Part shown: piece by piece, positions 16,988 to 25,442 of the stretch
How positions within the stretch are numbered: the stretch's first letter is position 1
Layout of the letters: every line of letters begins with the position of its first letter
Assembly (NCBI RefSeq): GCF_000745215.1
Contig: NZ_JQNK01000009.1
Coordinates: 2,542,001 to 2,606,000, forward strand
Origin: Methylosinus sp. PW1
GTDB lineage: Bacteria; Pseudomonadota; Alphaproteobacteria; Rhizobiales; Beijerinckiaceae
Length of the DNA: 64,000 bases
Reading direction: 5' to 3'
The notes under the pieces: model-generated
Databases searched by the model: none
What the model saw: the letters and a program-made list of their open reading frames with translations, nothing else
What the model was told of the DNA's origin: nothing
Translations under genes and position numbers: made by a program

Positions 16988-17917
16988 ATGAGCGATGGTG
17001 TCGCCGAAAGCGCTCCGCAGACGGCGCGATACGCCACGGGCGCGATGTTCGGCGTTTCCGCCGTCACCATTTGGGCGACCTGGCTCGTCGTCACGCGGCT
17101 CGGCGTGACGACGACGCTCTCGGTCTATGATCTCACAATGCTGCGCTTCGGCGCCGCCGGCGTGCTGCTGCTTCCCGTCGTGCTGCGCAAAGGGCTTGCG
17201 CTCGAGCGGCTCGGCCCGCTGCGCCTCCTCATTCTCGTCTGCAGCGCCGGCGCGCCTTATGTGCTCGTCGCCGCCAGTGGGCTCAAGCTCGCGCCGGTCG
17301 CTCATGCGGGCGCGCTGCTGCCGGGCTCCATGCCGCTCTTCGTCGCGCTGCTGTCGTTTCTGCTCACGCGGGAGCGCTTCACCGTGAGCCGACTCATCGG
17401 CTATGCGCTCATCGCGCTCGGCGGCGCCGCGATAGCGGGTCCGGACGCATTGTCATTCGGCGAGACGCAGCTCGGGCATATTCTGCTTTTGTCCGCGGCT
17501 TTCATCTGGGCCGGCTATGCGATCGTGCTGCGCGCGTCGGGCCTCGATTCTCTGCATGCCGCGGCGCTGGTCTCGACAGGCTCGCTCATTCTCTATGGGC
17601 CGCTCTATCTCGCCTTTCACGGCTTGCATGGAATGGACGCGCCGCTGCACGACATTGTGATTCAGACCTTGTTTCAAGGCGTCATCGTGTCGATCGTGGC
17701 GCTGTTTCTCTTTGGCAAAGGCATTGAGCTGCTCGGCGCTTCGGCGGGCGCGGCCTTTTCGGCTCTCGTGCCGCCCATGGCGGCGCTGATCGCCGTTCCT
17801 CTGCTCGGCGAAATCCCTTCGCCGATAGAGCAGATCGCGTTGCTCTGCGTGTCCGTCGGCGTCTATCTGGCGAGCGGCGGCCGCGCGCCGCGCTGGAGCA
17901 TGCCGCGGCGCGGCTGA
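16988..17917 (+). CDS. EamA/DMT-family inner-membrane transporter
   Basis: 309 residues with about ten hydrophobic helices in two EamA repeats (roughly 20-150 and 165-300), for example VSAVTIWATWLVVTRLGV and HILLLSAAFIWAGYAIVL. Family members export amino acids, nucleotides or other metabolites; the substrate cannot be told. I choose the ATG at 16988 because AAGGATGAGGA then sits at ribosome-site distance; the ATG at 16979 is too close to AAGG. A GlcNAc/muropeptide link is only positional. Confidence 0.8.
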   Translation: MSDGVAESAPQTARYATGAMFGVSAVTIWATWLVVTRLGVTTTLSVYDLTMLRFGAAGVLLLPVVLRKGLALERLGPLRLLILVCSAGAPYVLVAASGLKLAPVAHAGALLPGSMPLFVALLSFLLTRERFTVSRLIGYALIALGGAAIAGPDALSFGETQLGHILLLSAAFIWAGYAIVLRASGLDSLHAAALVSTGSLILYGPLYLAFHGLHGMDAPLHDIVIQTLFQGVIVSIVALFLFGKGIELLGASAGAAFSALVPPMAALIAVPLLGEIPSPIEQIALLCVSVGVYLASGGRAPRWSMPRRG

Positions 17918-17999
17918 AGGAACCTCTCCGGCGCAAAGGGGTTATCCTCCGCTCCGCGTCGCCTTCCCGCGGCGCGTGGCGTCGAAGGGAGGAGAGACC

Positions 18000-18188
18000 A
18001 TGCCCGCCAAATCAAAGGCTCAGCAAATGGCCGCCGGCGCCGCGCTAGCGGCCAAGCGCGGCGAGATTCCAAAGAGCGAGCTCAAAGGAGCCTCGCGCTC
18101 CATGCTCGACTCCATGACGGAGAAGCAGCTCGAGGAATTCGCAGCGACCAAGCGAAAGGGCAAGCCGGAGCATTCGGCCAAATCGTGA
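18000..18188 (+). CDS. Small DUF3008-family protein
   Basis: 62-residue lysine/alanine-rich soluble peptide ([21 protein letters not shown], then [21 protein letters not shown]). It matches the DUF3008 pattern of small alphaproteobacterial proteins of unknown function, often basic and possibly stress-related. The upstream GGAGGAGAGACC is a strong ribosome site. It lies 20 bases before csp3 and may be cotranscribed with it. Confidence 0.75.
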   Translation: MPAKSKAQQMAAGAALAAKRGEIPKSELKGASRSMLDSMTEKQLEEFAATKRKGKPEHSAKS

Positions 18189-18208
18189 ATGAAAAAGGAG
18201 GACGCCTC

Positions 18209-18610
18209 ATGCATGTGGAAGCCATCATCGCCAGCCATCCGCAAATGCGCGGCCGCGCCGACGCCGCGCTCGTCGGTTGCGTCGAAGCCTGCTTCGATTG
18301 CGCGCAGGCCTGCGCCGTCTGCGCCGACGCCTGCCTCGCCGAGGAGAATGTCGCCGATCTTCGTCGTTGCATAAGGCTCGATCAGGATTGCGCCGACATA
18401 TGCCTCGCGGCGGGCGCCATCGCTTCGCGACGCAGCGCGACGGATGAGACGGCGATGCGCGCCATTCTACAGGCCTGCGTCGATATGTGTCGCGCCTGCG
18501 AGAAGGAGTGTCGACGCCACGCCAAGCATCACGAGCATTGTCGCATCTGCGCGGATGTCTGCAAGGAATGCGAGAGCGCCTGCCGCCGCGCGATGGGGCC
18601 TGCGCATTAG
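18209..18610 (+). CDS. csp3: Cytosolic copper storage protein Csp3 (DUF326 four-helix bundle)
   Basis: 133 residues with 18 cysteines in CxxxC/CxxC-type repeats: [43 protein letters not shown] and [15 protein letters not shown]. This is the pattern of methanotroph Csp proteins, four-helix bundles whose core cysteines bind many Cu(I) ions. There is no signal peptide, so it belongs to the cytosolic Csp3 type rather than exported Csp1/Csp2. I start at MHVEAII because AAAAAGGAGGAC precedes it; eight extra codons upstream overlap the DUF3008 stop. It would store or buffer copper for the methane monooxygenase lifestyle (known for the family in Methylosinus; inferred here). Confidence 0.9.
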   Translation: MHVEAIIASHPQMRGRADAALVGCVEACFDCAQACAVCADACLAEENVADLRRCIRLDQDCADICLAAGAIASRRSATDETAMRAILQACVDMCRACEKECRRHAKHHEHCRICADVCKECESACRRAMGPAH

Positions 18611-18628
18611 GCGAGAGAGGCCGGAGCG

Positions 18629-19264
18629 CTAAGGCGCATAGGCCTTCAAGAACACGGCGAGGCCGGACTCCATCACGCGCTGATACTCGGCCTCGCTGCG
18701 TAGCTCCAATCCCAGCGCGACGCGCATGGGCAAATCCGAGATGGTGAGATGCAGCAATTGCTCCGCCGCCATTTGGGCGTCGTCGAAGGCGAGCAGGCCT
18801 TTCGCCTTCGCTTCGTCGAGATAGCCGGCGACGAGATCGAGGACATTCTGCTTGCCGCTGTTGAAATAGAGATGGCAAAGCTCGGGGTAGCGCCAGCGCT
18901 CGCTCGACACCGCTTGGAAAAAAGCGGCCCATTCCCGCGTCAGGAAGCGGGCGACGAAGTGCGCGCAGAGCTCGCGTAGCGCCTGCTCGGCGCCGAGATC
19001 GAAATCGGGCTTGGGAACGTCGGTGCATTTTTGGCTGCATTCGATCTCGATGAGATTGCGAAACAGCGCTTCCTTGCTGGGGAAATAAGCGTAGAGCGTC
19101 GCCTTCGACACGCCCGCGGCGCGCGCGATTCCGTCCATGGACGTCTCGGCGAAGCCCTGCTCCAAAAATTGAGTGCGCGCTGCCGAGAGGATCTGACACT
19201 CCTTGCGATTCGGCACATGCTCCGTGGCCGGCGCCGGCGCGGTCGTCTCCGCTGCTTCGGTCAT
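18629..19264 (-). CDS. TetR/AcrR-family repressor of the adjacent RND efflux operon
   Basis: 211 residues from MTEAAETT; an ATG at 19315 would add 17. The N-terminal helix-turn-helix is typical (MDGIARAAGVSKATLYAYFPSKEALF), and the C-terminal ligand domain is of the AefR/YcdC-like class (FLTREWAAFFQAVSSERWRYPEL). It is divergent from the efflux operon, with two identical palindromes in the gap that are the likely operators. The inducer is unknown. Confidence 0.88.
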   Translation of the reverse strand: MTEAAETTAPAPATEHVPNRKECQILSAARTQFLEQGFAETSMDGIARAAGVSKATLYAYFPSKEALFRNLIEIECSQKCTDVPKPDFDLGAEQALRELCAHFVARFLTREWAAFFQAVSSERWRYPELCHLYFNSGKQNVLDLVAGYLDEAKAKGLLAFDDAQMAAEQLLHLTISDLPMRVALGLELRSEAEYQRVMESGLAVFLKAYAP

Positions 19265-19359
19265 TTGCTCAGGCCCAACCCCGTCATTCGGTCCCTCCTT
19301 CCGCCTCATTCCCACGCAGGCCTTGTCTCAGCCTTTGCGTCGTCTTTCCATCCCCGGGA

Positions 19360-19380
19360 AAAACTGAACGGTTCAGTTTT
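19360..19380. promoter_or_regulatory. TetR operator 1
   Basis: Perfect palindrome: CTGAAC-G-GTTCAG core flanked by A4 and T4 (10-base arms, one central base). An identical copy starts 52 bases away, about five helical turns, on the other side of the -35 element. Confidence 0.75.
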
Positions 19381-19384
19381 AGCA

Positions 19385-19413
19385 TTGACACCCGGGCTCT
19401 GCATTAATATTAA
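19385..19413 (+). promoter_or_regulatory. Promoter of the RND efflux operon
   Basis: TTGACA (19385-19390), 17-base spacer, TATTAA (19408-19413). The -10 overlaps the first two bases of the second operator and the first operator ends five bases before the -35, an arrangement suited to tight repression. Confidence 0.7.
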
Positions 19414-19432
19414 AACTGAACGGTTCAGTTTT
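19412..19432. promoter_or_regulatory. TetR operator 2
   Basis: Second exact copy of the CTGAAC-G-GTTCAG palindrome with A4/T4 flanks, covering the predicted transcription start and ending 10 bases before the efflux operon start codon. Confidence 0.75.
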
Positions 19433-19442
19433 CGAGAGGGTC

Positions 19443-21098
19443 ATGCCGAAATTTTCGCGACGCCGCTTCCGACAAGCGAAAACCGCGCCTCACTGGGGAT
19501 TCCCGCCCGCCGCCGCCCGCGGCGCGGCTGCTGTCGCAGCGCTGACGCTATCCGCCTGCGCGGTAGGGCCTGATTTTGTTCCGCCTCCCGCTCCGGCGAG
19601 CGCTGGCTATGGCAAGATCGGCGCTTCCACCGAATCCGCGGCGGCCGCCGGCGGCTCCGCGCAGCGCTTCGCGCATGGCCGCGATGTGCCCGGCGAATGG
19701 TGGAAGCTGTTCCATTCCAAGCAGATATCCGCCCTCGTGGCCGAGGCGGTGGCGAATCACCCGGACATAATGGCGGCCGAGGCGGCGCTGCGGCAGGCGC
19801 GCGAGACGATAGAGGCCAATTCGGCGACCTTCCTGCCGCAGGCGACGCTGGGCGACAGCTATACGCGGCAGCAGGTGACGACGGCGCAATTCGGCAGCCT
19901 CGCCTCCTCGAGCTCGTCGTCCTCGTCATCATCCTCCTCGTCCAGCTCCGCCTCGACTTTCGTCTATGGCCTGCACAACGCCAATGTTTCGGTGTCCTTC
20001 TCGCCGGACGTGTTCGGAAAATCTTGGCGCACGCTGGAGAGCGACACGGCCGCCGCCGAGCAGAAGCGCTTCCAGCTCGAGGCGACCTATCTCGCGCTCA
20101 CCGCCAATGTCGTCACCGCGGCCATCACCGACGCCTCCTACGCCTCGCAGATCAAGGTGACGCGCGATCTCATCGCGGCCTATCGCACGCAGCTCGATCT
20201 GCTCGAGAAGCGATTCGAGCTCGGCGCCGTCAGCCAGGCGGATGTGCTGTCCGAGCGCGCGCAGCTCGCGCAGGCGCAGGCTACGCTGCCACCGCTGGAA
20301 AAGGCGCGGGCGCAGAACCGCAATCTGCTGATGGCCTATCTCGGCCGCTTCCCCAACGCCGACAAAGGCGAGGCGGTCGATCTCTCCGGCCTGCGCCTCC
20401 CGGGCGAATTGCCGGTCAGCCTGCCTTCGACTCTGGTGCGCCAGCGGCCGGATATTCTCGCTTCCGAGAATCAGCTGCATCAGGCCAGCGCCGAGATCGG
20501 CGTCGCCACGGCGAACATGCTGCCGCAATTCACGCTCTCGGCGACGGGCGGCGCGCAGGCGACGAACTTCACCTCTTTGTTCTCGCCGCAGACAATGGTC
20601 TACACGCTCGCCGCCCAGGCTTCGGCGAAGGCCTTCGACGCCGGCTCGCTGTTCCATACGCGCGAGGCCAAGGTCGCGGCCTTCGAGCAGGCGGAGGCGC
20701 AGTATCGCTCCACCGTCATCACCGCTTTTCAGAATGTCGCGGATTCGCTGCAGGCGGTAAAGCACGACGCCGGCACGCTGCGTGCGCAAGTGGCGGCGGA
20801 AAAAGCCGCGGCGGAAAGCCTCGAGATCGCGCGCGCGCAATATCGCGCCGGCTCGACGACCTATTCGATCGTGCTCAACGCAGAGCAGACTCTGCTCACC
20901 GCGCGGCTCAACCGCGTGAAGGCGCAGGCGGCGCGCTTCGCCGACACGGCGGCGCTGCTGCAATCGCTCGGCGGCGGCTGGTGGAACCGCGTGGACGAAA
21001 CGGAGGCCTCGCAGGCCAAGCCCACGGATATTATCGCTACATCGCCGATCGCCGCGGCGATCAGAGCCCAGGCGGAGGATGCTCGAAATGGTCGCTAG
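19443..21098 (+). CDS. RND efflux outer-membrane lipoprotein (OprM/NodT family)
   Basis: 551 residues. Signal peptide with lipobox LSAC (lipidated C39), followed by CAVGPDFVPPPAPAS, typical for OprM/NodT channel proteins. Two outer-membrane efflux repeats of helices follow (EAALRQARETIEANSATFLPQ; ASENQLHQASAEIGVATANMLPQ). It would form the trimeric exit duct of the tripartite pump. Oddity: 15 consecutive serines at about 155-169 in the region of an extracellular loop or barrel strand. The stop overlaps the next gene by 20 bases. Confidence 0.92.
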   Translation: MPKFSRRRFRQAKTAPHWGFPPAAARGAAAVAALTLSACAVGPDFVPPPAPASAGYGKIGASTESAAAAGGSAQRFAHGRDVPGEWWKLFHSKQISALVAEAVANHPDIMAAEAALRQARETIEANSATFLPQATLGDSYTRQQVTTAQFGSLASSSSSSSSSSSSSSSASTFVYGLHNANVSVSFSPDVFGKSWRTLESDTAAAEQKRFQLEATYLALTANVVTAAITDASYASQIKVTRDLIAAYRTQLDLLEKRFELGAVSQADVLSERAQLAQAQATLPPLEKARAQNRNLLMAYLGRFPNADKGEAVDLSGLRLPGELPVSLPSTLVRQRPDILASENQLHQASAEIGVATANMLPQFTLSATGGAQATNFTSLFSPQTMVYTLAAQASAKAFDAGSLFHTREAKVAAFEQAEAQYRSTVITAFQNVADSLQAVKHDAGTLRAQVAAEKAAAESLEIARAQYRAGSTTYSIVLNAEQTLLTARLNRVKAQAARFADTAALLQSLGGGWWNRVDETEASQAKPTDIIATSPIAAAIRAQAEDARNGR

Positions 21099-22248
21099 AA
21101 CCTTGCTGCAGGATCGTTTCGGACCAATGGCGAAGCCGATGGCGATCATGCTCGCGATCGTCGGGCTCGTCTTTGGCGCGCTCTATGGCTTCAACGTGTT
21201 TCGCGGCGTGATGATCAAGGGCTTTCTCGCCTCCATGGCCAATCCGCCGCAGACCGTCTCGGTCACGACGGCGGGCTATCAGGAATGGCGGCCCAAGCTC
21301 ACCGCGGTCGGCACGTTTCGCGCGGTGAACGGCGCCGATCTCTCGCTGGAGGCCTCCGGCATCGTCGAGAAGATTCACTTCCAATCCGGCCAGCAAGTGG
21401 AGGCGGGCCAGCTGCTGCTGGAATTGCGCAAGGACACCGATCTCGCCAAGCTCGCCTCGCAAAAGGCGGCCGCCGATCTCGCCGGCATAAATCTGCGGCG
21501 CGATCAGGCGCAGCTGAAGATTCATGCCGCGAGCCAGGCGACGGTCGACACGGATCAAGCCAATCTCAAAAGCGCCGAGGCGGAAGTCGCGCAGCAGGAG
21601 GCGGTGATCGCGCAAAAGACATTGCGCGCGCCCTTCGCCGGGCGGCTCGGCATTCGCGCGGTCGATCTCGGCCAATATATCGGCGCCGGCTCCGTCATCG
21701 TGACGCTGCAGGCGCTCGATCCAATCTATCTCGATTTCACTCTGCCGCAGCAGGCGCTGAACGGCATTGAGGTCGGCCAATCGATCGACGCCGGAGTCGA
21801 TGCGTTTCCGAACAAGAAATTCACCGGCAAGATCGTCGCGATCAACTCCAAGGTGGATCAGGCGAGCCGCAATGTGCAGGTGCGCGCCAGCCTCGCCAAT
21901 TCCAATCTCGAGCTCAAGCCCGGCATGTTCGCGCAGATCGACATTGTGACCGGCAAGCCCGAGCGCCTCATCACCCTGCCGCAGACGGCGATCGTCTACG
22001 CGCCTTTCGGCAATTCGGTGTTTCTCGTGCAGAAGCCGGATGACAAAGGCCCGGGCCTTTCCGCGCATCAGGCTTTCGTGCGCCTCGGCGCGACGCGCGG
22101 CGACGAGGTCGCTGTGCTGGAGGGCGTGACGGAGGGCGCGACCGTCGTCACCGCTGGGCAGCTGAAGCTGCGAAACGGCTCGCCGCTGAATATTTCCGAC
22201 ACGCAGCAGCCGCCGGTCGATCCCAATCCCAAGCCCGTGGATCAGTGA
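21079..22248 (+). CDS. RND efflux periplasmic adaptor (HlyD/AcrA family)
   Basis: 389 residues. One N-terminal membrane anchor (MAIMLAIVGLVFGALYGFNV), then a biotinyl-lipoyl half motif (LEASGIVEKIHFQSGQQVEAG), a coiled-coil hairpin (about 110-180) and its return half (LRAPFAGRLGIRAVDLGQYI), then beta-barrel and membrane-proximal domains. It joins the inner-membrane pump to the outer-membrane channel. Translationally coupled to the channel gene. An ATG nine bases downstream is an alternative start. Confidence 0.92.
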   Translation: MLEMVARTLLQDRFGPMAKPMAIMLAIVGLVFGALYGFNVFRGVMIKGFLASMANPPQTVSVTTAGYQEWRPKLTAVGTFRAVNGADLSLEASGIVEKIHFQSGQQVEAGQLLLELRKDTDLAKLASQKAAADLAGINLRRDQAQLKIHAASQATVDTDQANLKSAEAEVAQQEAVIAQKTLRAPFAGRLGIRAVDLGQYIGAGSVIVTLQALDPIYLDFTLPQQALNGIEVGQSIDAGVDAFPNKKFTGKIVAINSKVDQASRNVQVRASLANSNLELKPGMFAQIDIVTGKPERLITLPQTAIVYAPFGNSVFLVQKPDDKGPGLSAHQAFVRLGATRGDEVAVLEGVTEGATVVTAGQLKLRNGSPLNISDTQQPPVDPNPKPVDQ

Positions 22249-22263
22249 ACGGAGACGACGAAC

Positions 22264-25200
22264 ATGCGTTTCACCGACATTTTCGTGCGTCGCCCGGTGC
22301 TCGCCTCCGTGGTGAGCCTCTTGATCCTGGTGCTGGGCCTGCGCTCGCTCTTCACCCTGCCGACGCTGCAATATCCGCGCACGCAAAACGCCGTCGTCAC
22401 GGTGACGACCTCTTATTTCGGCGCCGATCCGGCGACCGTCGCCGGCTTCGTCACCACGCCGCTCGAGAACGCCATCGCACAGGCGAATGGCATCGACTAT
22501 CTCACCTCGACGAGCCAGGTCGGCACCAGCACGATCACCGCCAATCTGCGGCTCAACTATGATTCCGGCAAGGCGCTGACCGAGATCAGCACCAAGATCG
22601 ACTCGGTCCTCAATCAGCTGCCGTCGGCCGTGCAGCGGCCGGTCATCACGGTGAAGATCGGCCAGACCACCGACGCCATGTATATCGGCTTCAATAGCGA
22701 TATTCTGACGTCGAGCCAGGTCACCGATTATTTGATCCGCGTCGTGCAGCCGCGCCTGCAATCGGTGCCGGGCGTGCAGACGGCCGAGCTCATCGGCGGC
22801 AAGACCTTCGCGCTGCGGGCGTGGCTCGATCCGGTCAAGCTCGCCGCCTATGGCCTCACCGCGAGCGAGCTCAGCGCCTCGCTGCAGGGCAATGACTATA
22901 TCGCCGGCCTCGGCTCGACCAAGGGCGAGATGGTGCAGGTCACGCTCACCGCGGCCACCTCGCTGCATTCGCTGGAGGAGTTCCGCAATCTCGTCGTCAA
23001 GCAGGTGAACGGCGCCAATGTGAAGCTGCGCGACGTCGCCAATGTCACGCTCGGCTCGGAGGATTACGAATCCGCCGTGGCCTTCAATGGCAAGCAGGCG
23101 GTCTATATCGGCATTCTCGTCGCGCCCAACGCCAATCTCCTCGATGTCGTCAAAGGCGTGAAAGAAGCCTATCCCGACATTTTGAAATCGCTGCCGCAGG
23201 GCCTCAACAGCGATATCGTCTATGACACGACCGACTTTGTGAACAGCTCCATCGACGAGGTGATTCATACGCTGATCGAGGCGATACTCATCGTCACCGG
23301 CGTCGTGTTCATGTTCCTCGGCTCCTGGCGCTCGGTGGTCATACCGATCATCGCCATCCCGCTGTCGCTCATCGGCACATTCACCATCCTGCTGGCGCTC
23401 GGCTTCTCGATCAATCTGCTCACCCTGCTGGCGCTGGTTCTGGCCATCGGCCTCGTCGTCGACGACGCCATTATCGTCGTCGAAAACGTCAATCGCCATC
23501 TCGCCGACGGCATGAAGCCTTTCGAGGCGGCTTTGCAGGCGGCGCGCGAGCTCGCCGGTCCAATCATCGCGATGACCATCGTGCTGATCGCCGTCTATGT
23601 GCCGATCGGCTTTCAGGGGGGCCTCACCGGCGCGCTCTTCGTCGAATTCGCCTTCACTCTGGCGGGAGCCGTGACGGTCTCCGCGGTCATCGCGCTGACG
23701 CTGTCGCCGGTGAGCTGCGCGCTGGTGCTGAAGCCGCCGCAGCCGGGCCATGAGACATTGGAGACGCGCATCGTCGAATTCATCGACGACAAGATGGATT
23801 GGGTGAAGGATCGCTATCGAAGCCTGCTGGAGCGCTCGCTGCATTTCGTGCCGGTGACGCTCGTCTTCGGCGGCCTCGTGCTCGCGAGCATCTTTTGGCT
23901 CTATTCCAATTCGAAGAACGAGCTCGCGCCCAATGAGGATCAAGGCGTCGTCTTCGCGCAATCCACCTCGGCGCCCAACGCGACGCTGCAGCAGAAGCTC
24001 TTCTATGGCGATCAGGTCTACAAGACCTTCGCCAAGCATCCTGAAATGACGAGTTCCTTCCAGATCGTCACGCCCGGCCTCATCTTCGGCGGCCTCGTTC
24101 TCACGCCGTCGGACAAGCGCAAGATCACCGCCGAGCAGATGCAGCAGACGCTGCAGCAGGAGCTCGCGCAGACGGTGCCGGGCCAACGGCTCGTCACCTT
24201 CCAGCCGCCGCCGCTGCCGGGCTCCAATGGTCTGCCGATTCAATTCGTCGTGCAGAGCACCGACACATTCGACAAGATGAACGATATCTCGCGCGACTTC
24301 CTCTCCAAGGCGCTCGCGACGGGCAAGTTCATGTTCCTCGACACCGATCTGAAGATCGACCAGCCGCAGATGTCGCTCGTCATCGATCGCGAGAAGACGG
24401 CGCAGCTCGGCTTGCGGATGCTCGATGTCGGCGGCGCGCTCACGACGGGGCTGAGCGGCGGCTACACGCAATATTTCGGCCTGGACGGACGCTCTTACAA
24501 AGTCATCCCGCAGATGGCGCAGCAGTTCCGGCTCAATCCGGATCAGATCTTGAACTATTACATCAAGACCGCGGACGGCTCCTCCGTGCCGCTGTCGACG
24601 GTGGCGAAGTTTGAGACCATGGTCGTGCCGGAGTCGCTCAATCACTTCCAGCAGATCAACTCCTTCACCATCTCCGGCGTCGCCGCTCCCGGCGTCATCG
24701 CCGGCGAGGCGCTGGAGACGCTGAAGGAAGTCGCCGCGCAGACGCTGCCGCCGTCCTACACGATCGACTATGCCGGCTCGTCACGGCAATTCGTGCAGGA
24801 GTCGAGCGGCTTCGCCGGGACCTTCGGCTTCGCGCTCATCATCATCTTCCTGGCGCTCGCGGCGCAGTTCGAGAGCTTCCGCGATCCGCTCATCATTCTC
24901 GTCTCCGTTCCCATGTCGATCGCCGGCGCGCTGGTCTTCATCATGCTGGGCTTCGGCGGCGCGAGCATCAACATCTACACGCAGGTGGGGCTCGTGACGC
25001 TGATGGGCCTCATCAGCAAGCACGGCATTCTCATCGTCGAATTCGCCAATGAGCAGCAGCATCTCGGCAAGTCGAAATATGAGGCGATCATAGAAGCGAC
25101 GTCGATCCGCCTGCGGCCGATCCTCATGACGACGGCGGCGATGGTGCTCGGCGTTCTGCCGCTCATCATGGCGAGCGGCGCCGGCGCGGCCTCGCGTTAC

Positions 25201-25383
25201 AATATGGGCCTCGTCATCGCCTCGGGCCTGTCGATCGGCACATTGTTCACGCTGTTCGTGCTCCCGGCGGTCTATCTCGTGCTCGCCGCCGATCACTCGA
25301 AGACGCGCGAAGTGGGCGCTGTCGATCTCGAGGATGCGCATCACGGCCATGCGGAGAATAAGATTCGCGTCGTCGCCTCCTAA
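22264..25383 (+). CDS. RND multidrug efflux permease (AcrB/MexB class, HAE1)
   Basis: 1039 residues, the normal length for a proton-driven hydrophobe/amphiphile RND pump. Twelve membrane helices with two large periplasmic loops are evident. The helix-4 aspartate pair needed for proton transfer is in LVVDDAIIVVENV, and the N-terminus MRFTDIFVRRPVLASVVSLLI is typical. Sixteen bases after the adaptor gene. Substrates are unknown. Regulation is presumably by the divergent TetR. Confidence 0.94.
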   Translation: MRFTDIFVRRPVLASVVSLLILVLGLRSLFTLPTLQYPRTQNAVVTVTTSYFGADPATVAGFVTTPLENAIAQANGIDYLTSTSQVGTSTITANLRLNYDSGKALTEISTKIDSVLNQLPSAVQRPVITVKIGQTTDAMYIGFNSDILTSSQVTDYLIRVVQPRLQSVPGVQTAELIGGKTFALRAWLDPVKLAAYGLTASELSASLQGNDYIAGLGSTKGEMVQVTLTAATSLHSLEEFRNLVVKQVNGANVKLRDVANVTLGSEDYESAVAFNGKQAVYIGILVAPNANLLDVVKGVKEAYPDILKSLPQGLNSDIVYDTTDFVNSSIDEVIHTLIEAILIVTGVVFMFLGSWRSVVIPIIAIPLSLIGTFTILLALGFSINLLTLLALVLAIGLVVDDAIIVVENVNRHLADGMKPFEAALQAARELAGPIIAMTIVLIAVYVPIGFQGGLTGALFVEFAFTLAGAVTVSAVIALTLSPVSCALVLKPPQPGHETLETRIVEFIDDKMDWVKDRYRSLLERSLHFVPVTLVFGGLVLASIFWLYSNSKNELAPNEDQGVVFAQSTSAPNATLQQKLFYGDQVYKTFAKHPEMTSSFQIVTPGLIFGGLVLTPSDKRKITAEQMQQTLQQELAQTVPGQRLVTFQPPPLPGSNGLPIQFVVQSTDTFDKMNDISRDFLSKALATGKFMFLDTDLKIDQPQMSLVIDREKTAQLGLRMLDVGGALTTGLSGGYTQYFGLDGRSYKVIPQMAQQFRLNPDQILNYYIKTADGSSVPLSTVAKFETMVVPESLNHFQQINSFTISGVAAPGVIAGEALETLKEVAAQTLPPSYTIDYAGSSRQFVQESSGFAGTFGFALIIIFLALAAQFESFRDPLIILVSVPMSIAGALVFIMLGFGGASINIYTQVGLVTLMGLISKHGILIVEFANEQQHLGKSKYEAIIEATSIRLRPILMTTAAMVLGVLPLIMASGAGAASRYNMGLVIASGLSIGTLFTLFVLPAVYLVLAADHSKTREVGAVDLEDAHHGHAENKIRVVAS

Positions 25384-25400
25384 AGGCGACAAGCGGAGCC

Positions 25401-25442
25401 GAAGACTCGCGGCCTTCCGCCCCACTCGGGCCGCGGGTCTTC
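25401..25442. terminator. Hairpin between convergent efflux and hydrogenase loci
   Basis: 14-base arms (GAAGACTCGCGGCC / GGCCGCGGGTCTTC) with one G-T-type mismatch around a 14-base loop. It lies after the RND permease stop and touches the hupT stop on the other strand. No T run follows, so it may act with Rho or as a transcript end stabiliser. Confidence 0.45.

Noticed and set aside
21061..24645. 1194-codon open frame opposite the RND adaptor and permease genes
   Set aside because: Repetitive Arg/Asp/His composition and no motif; antisense shadow of real genes.
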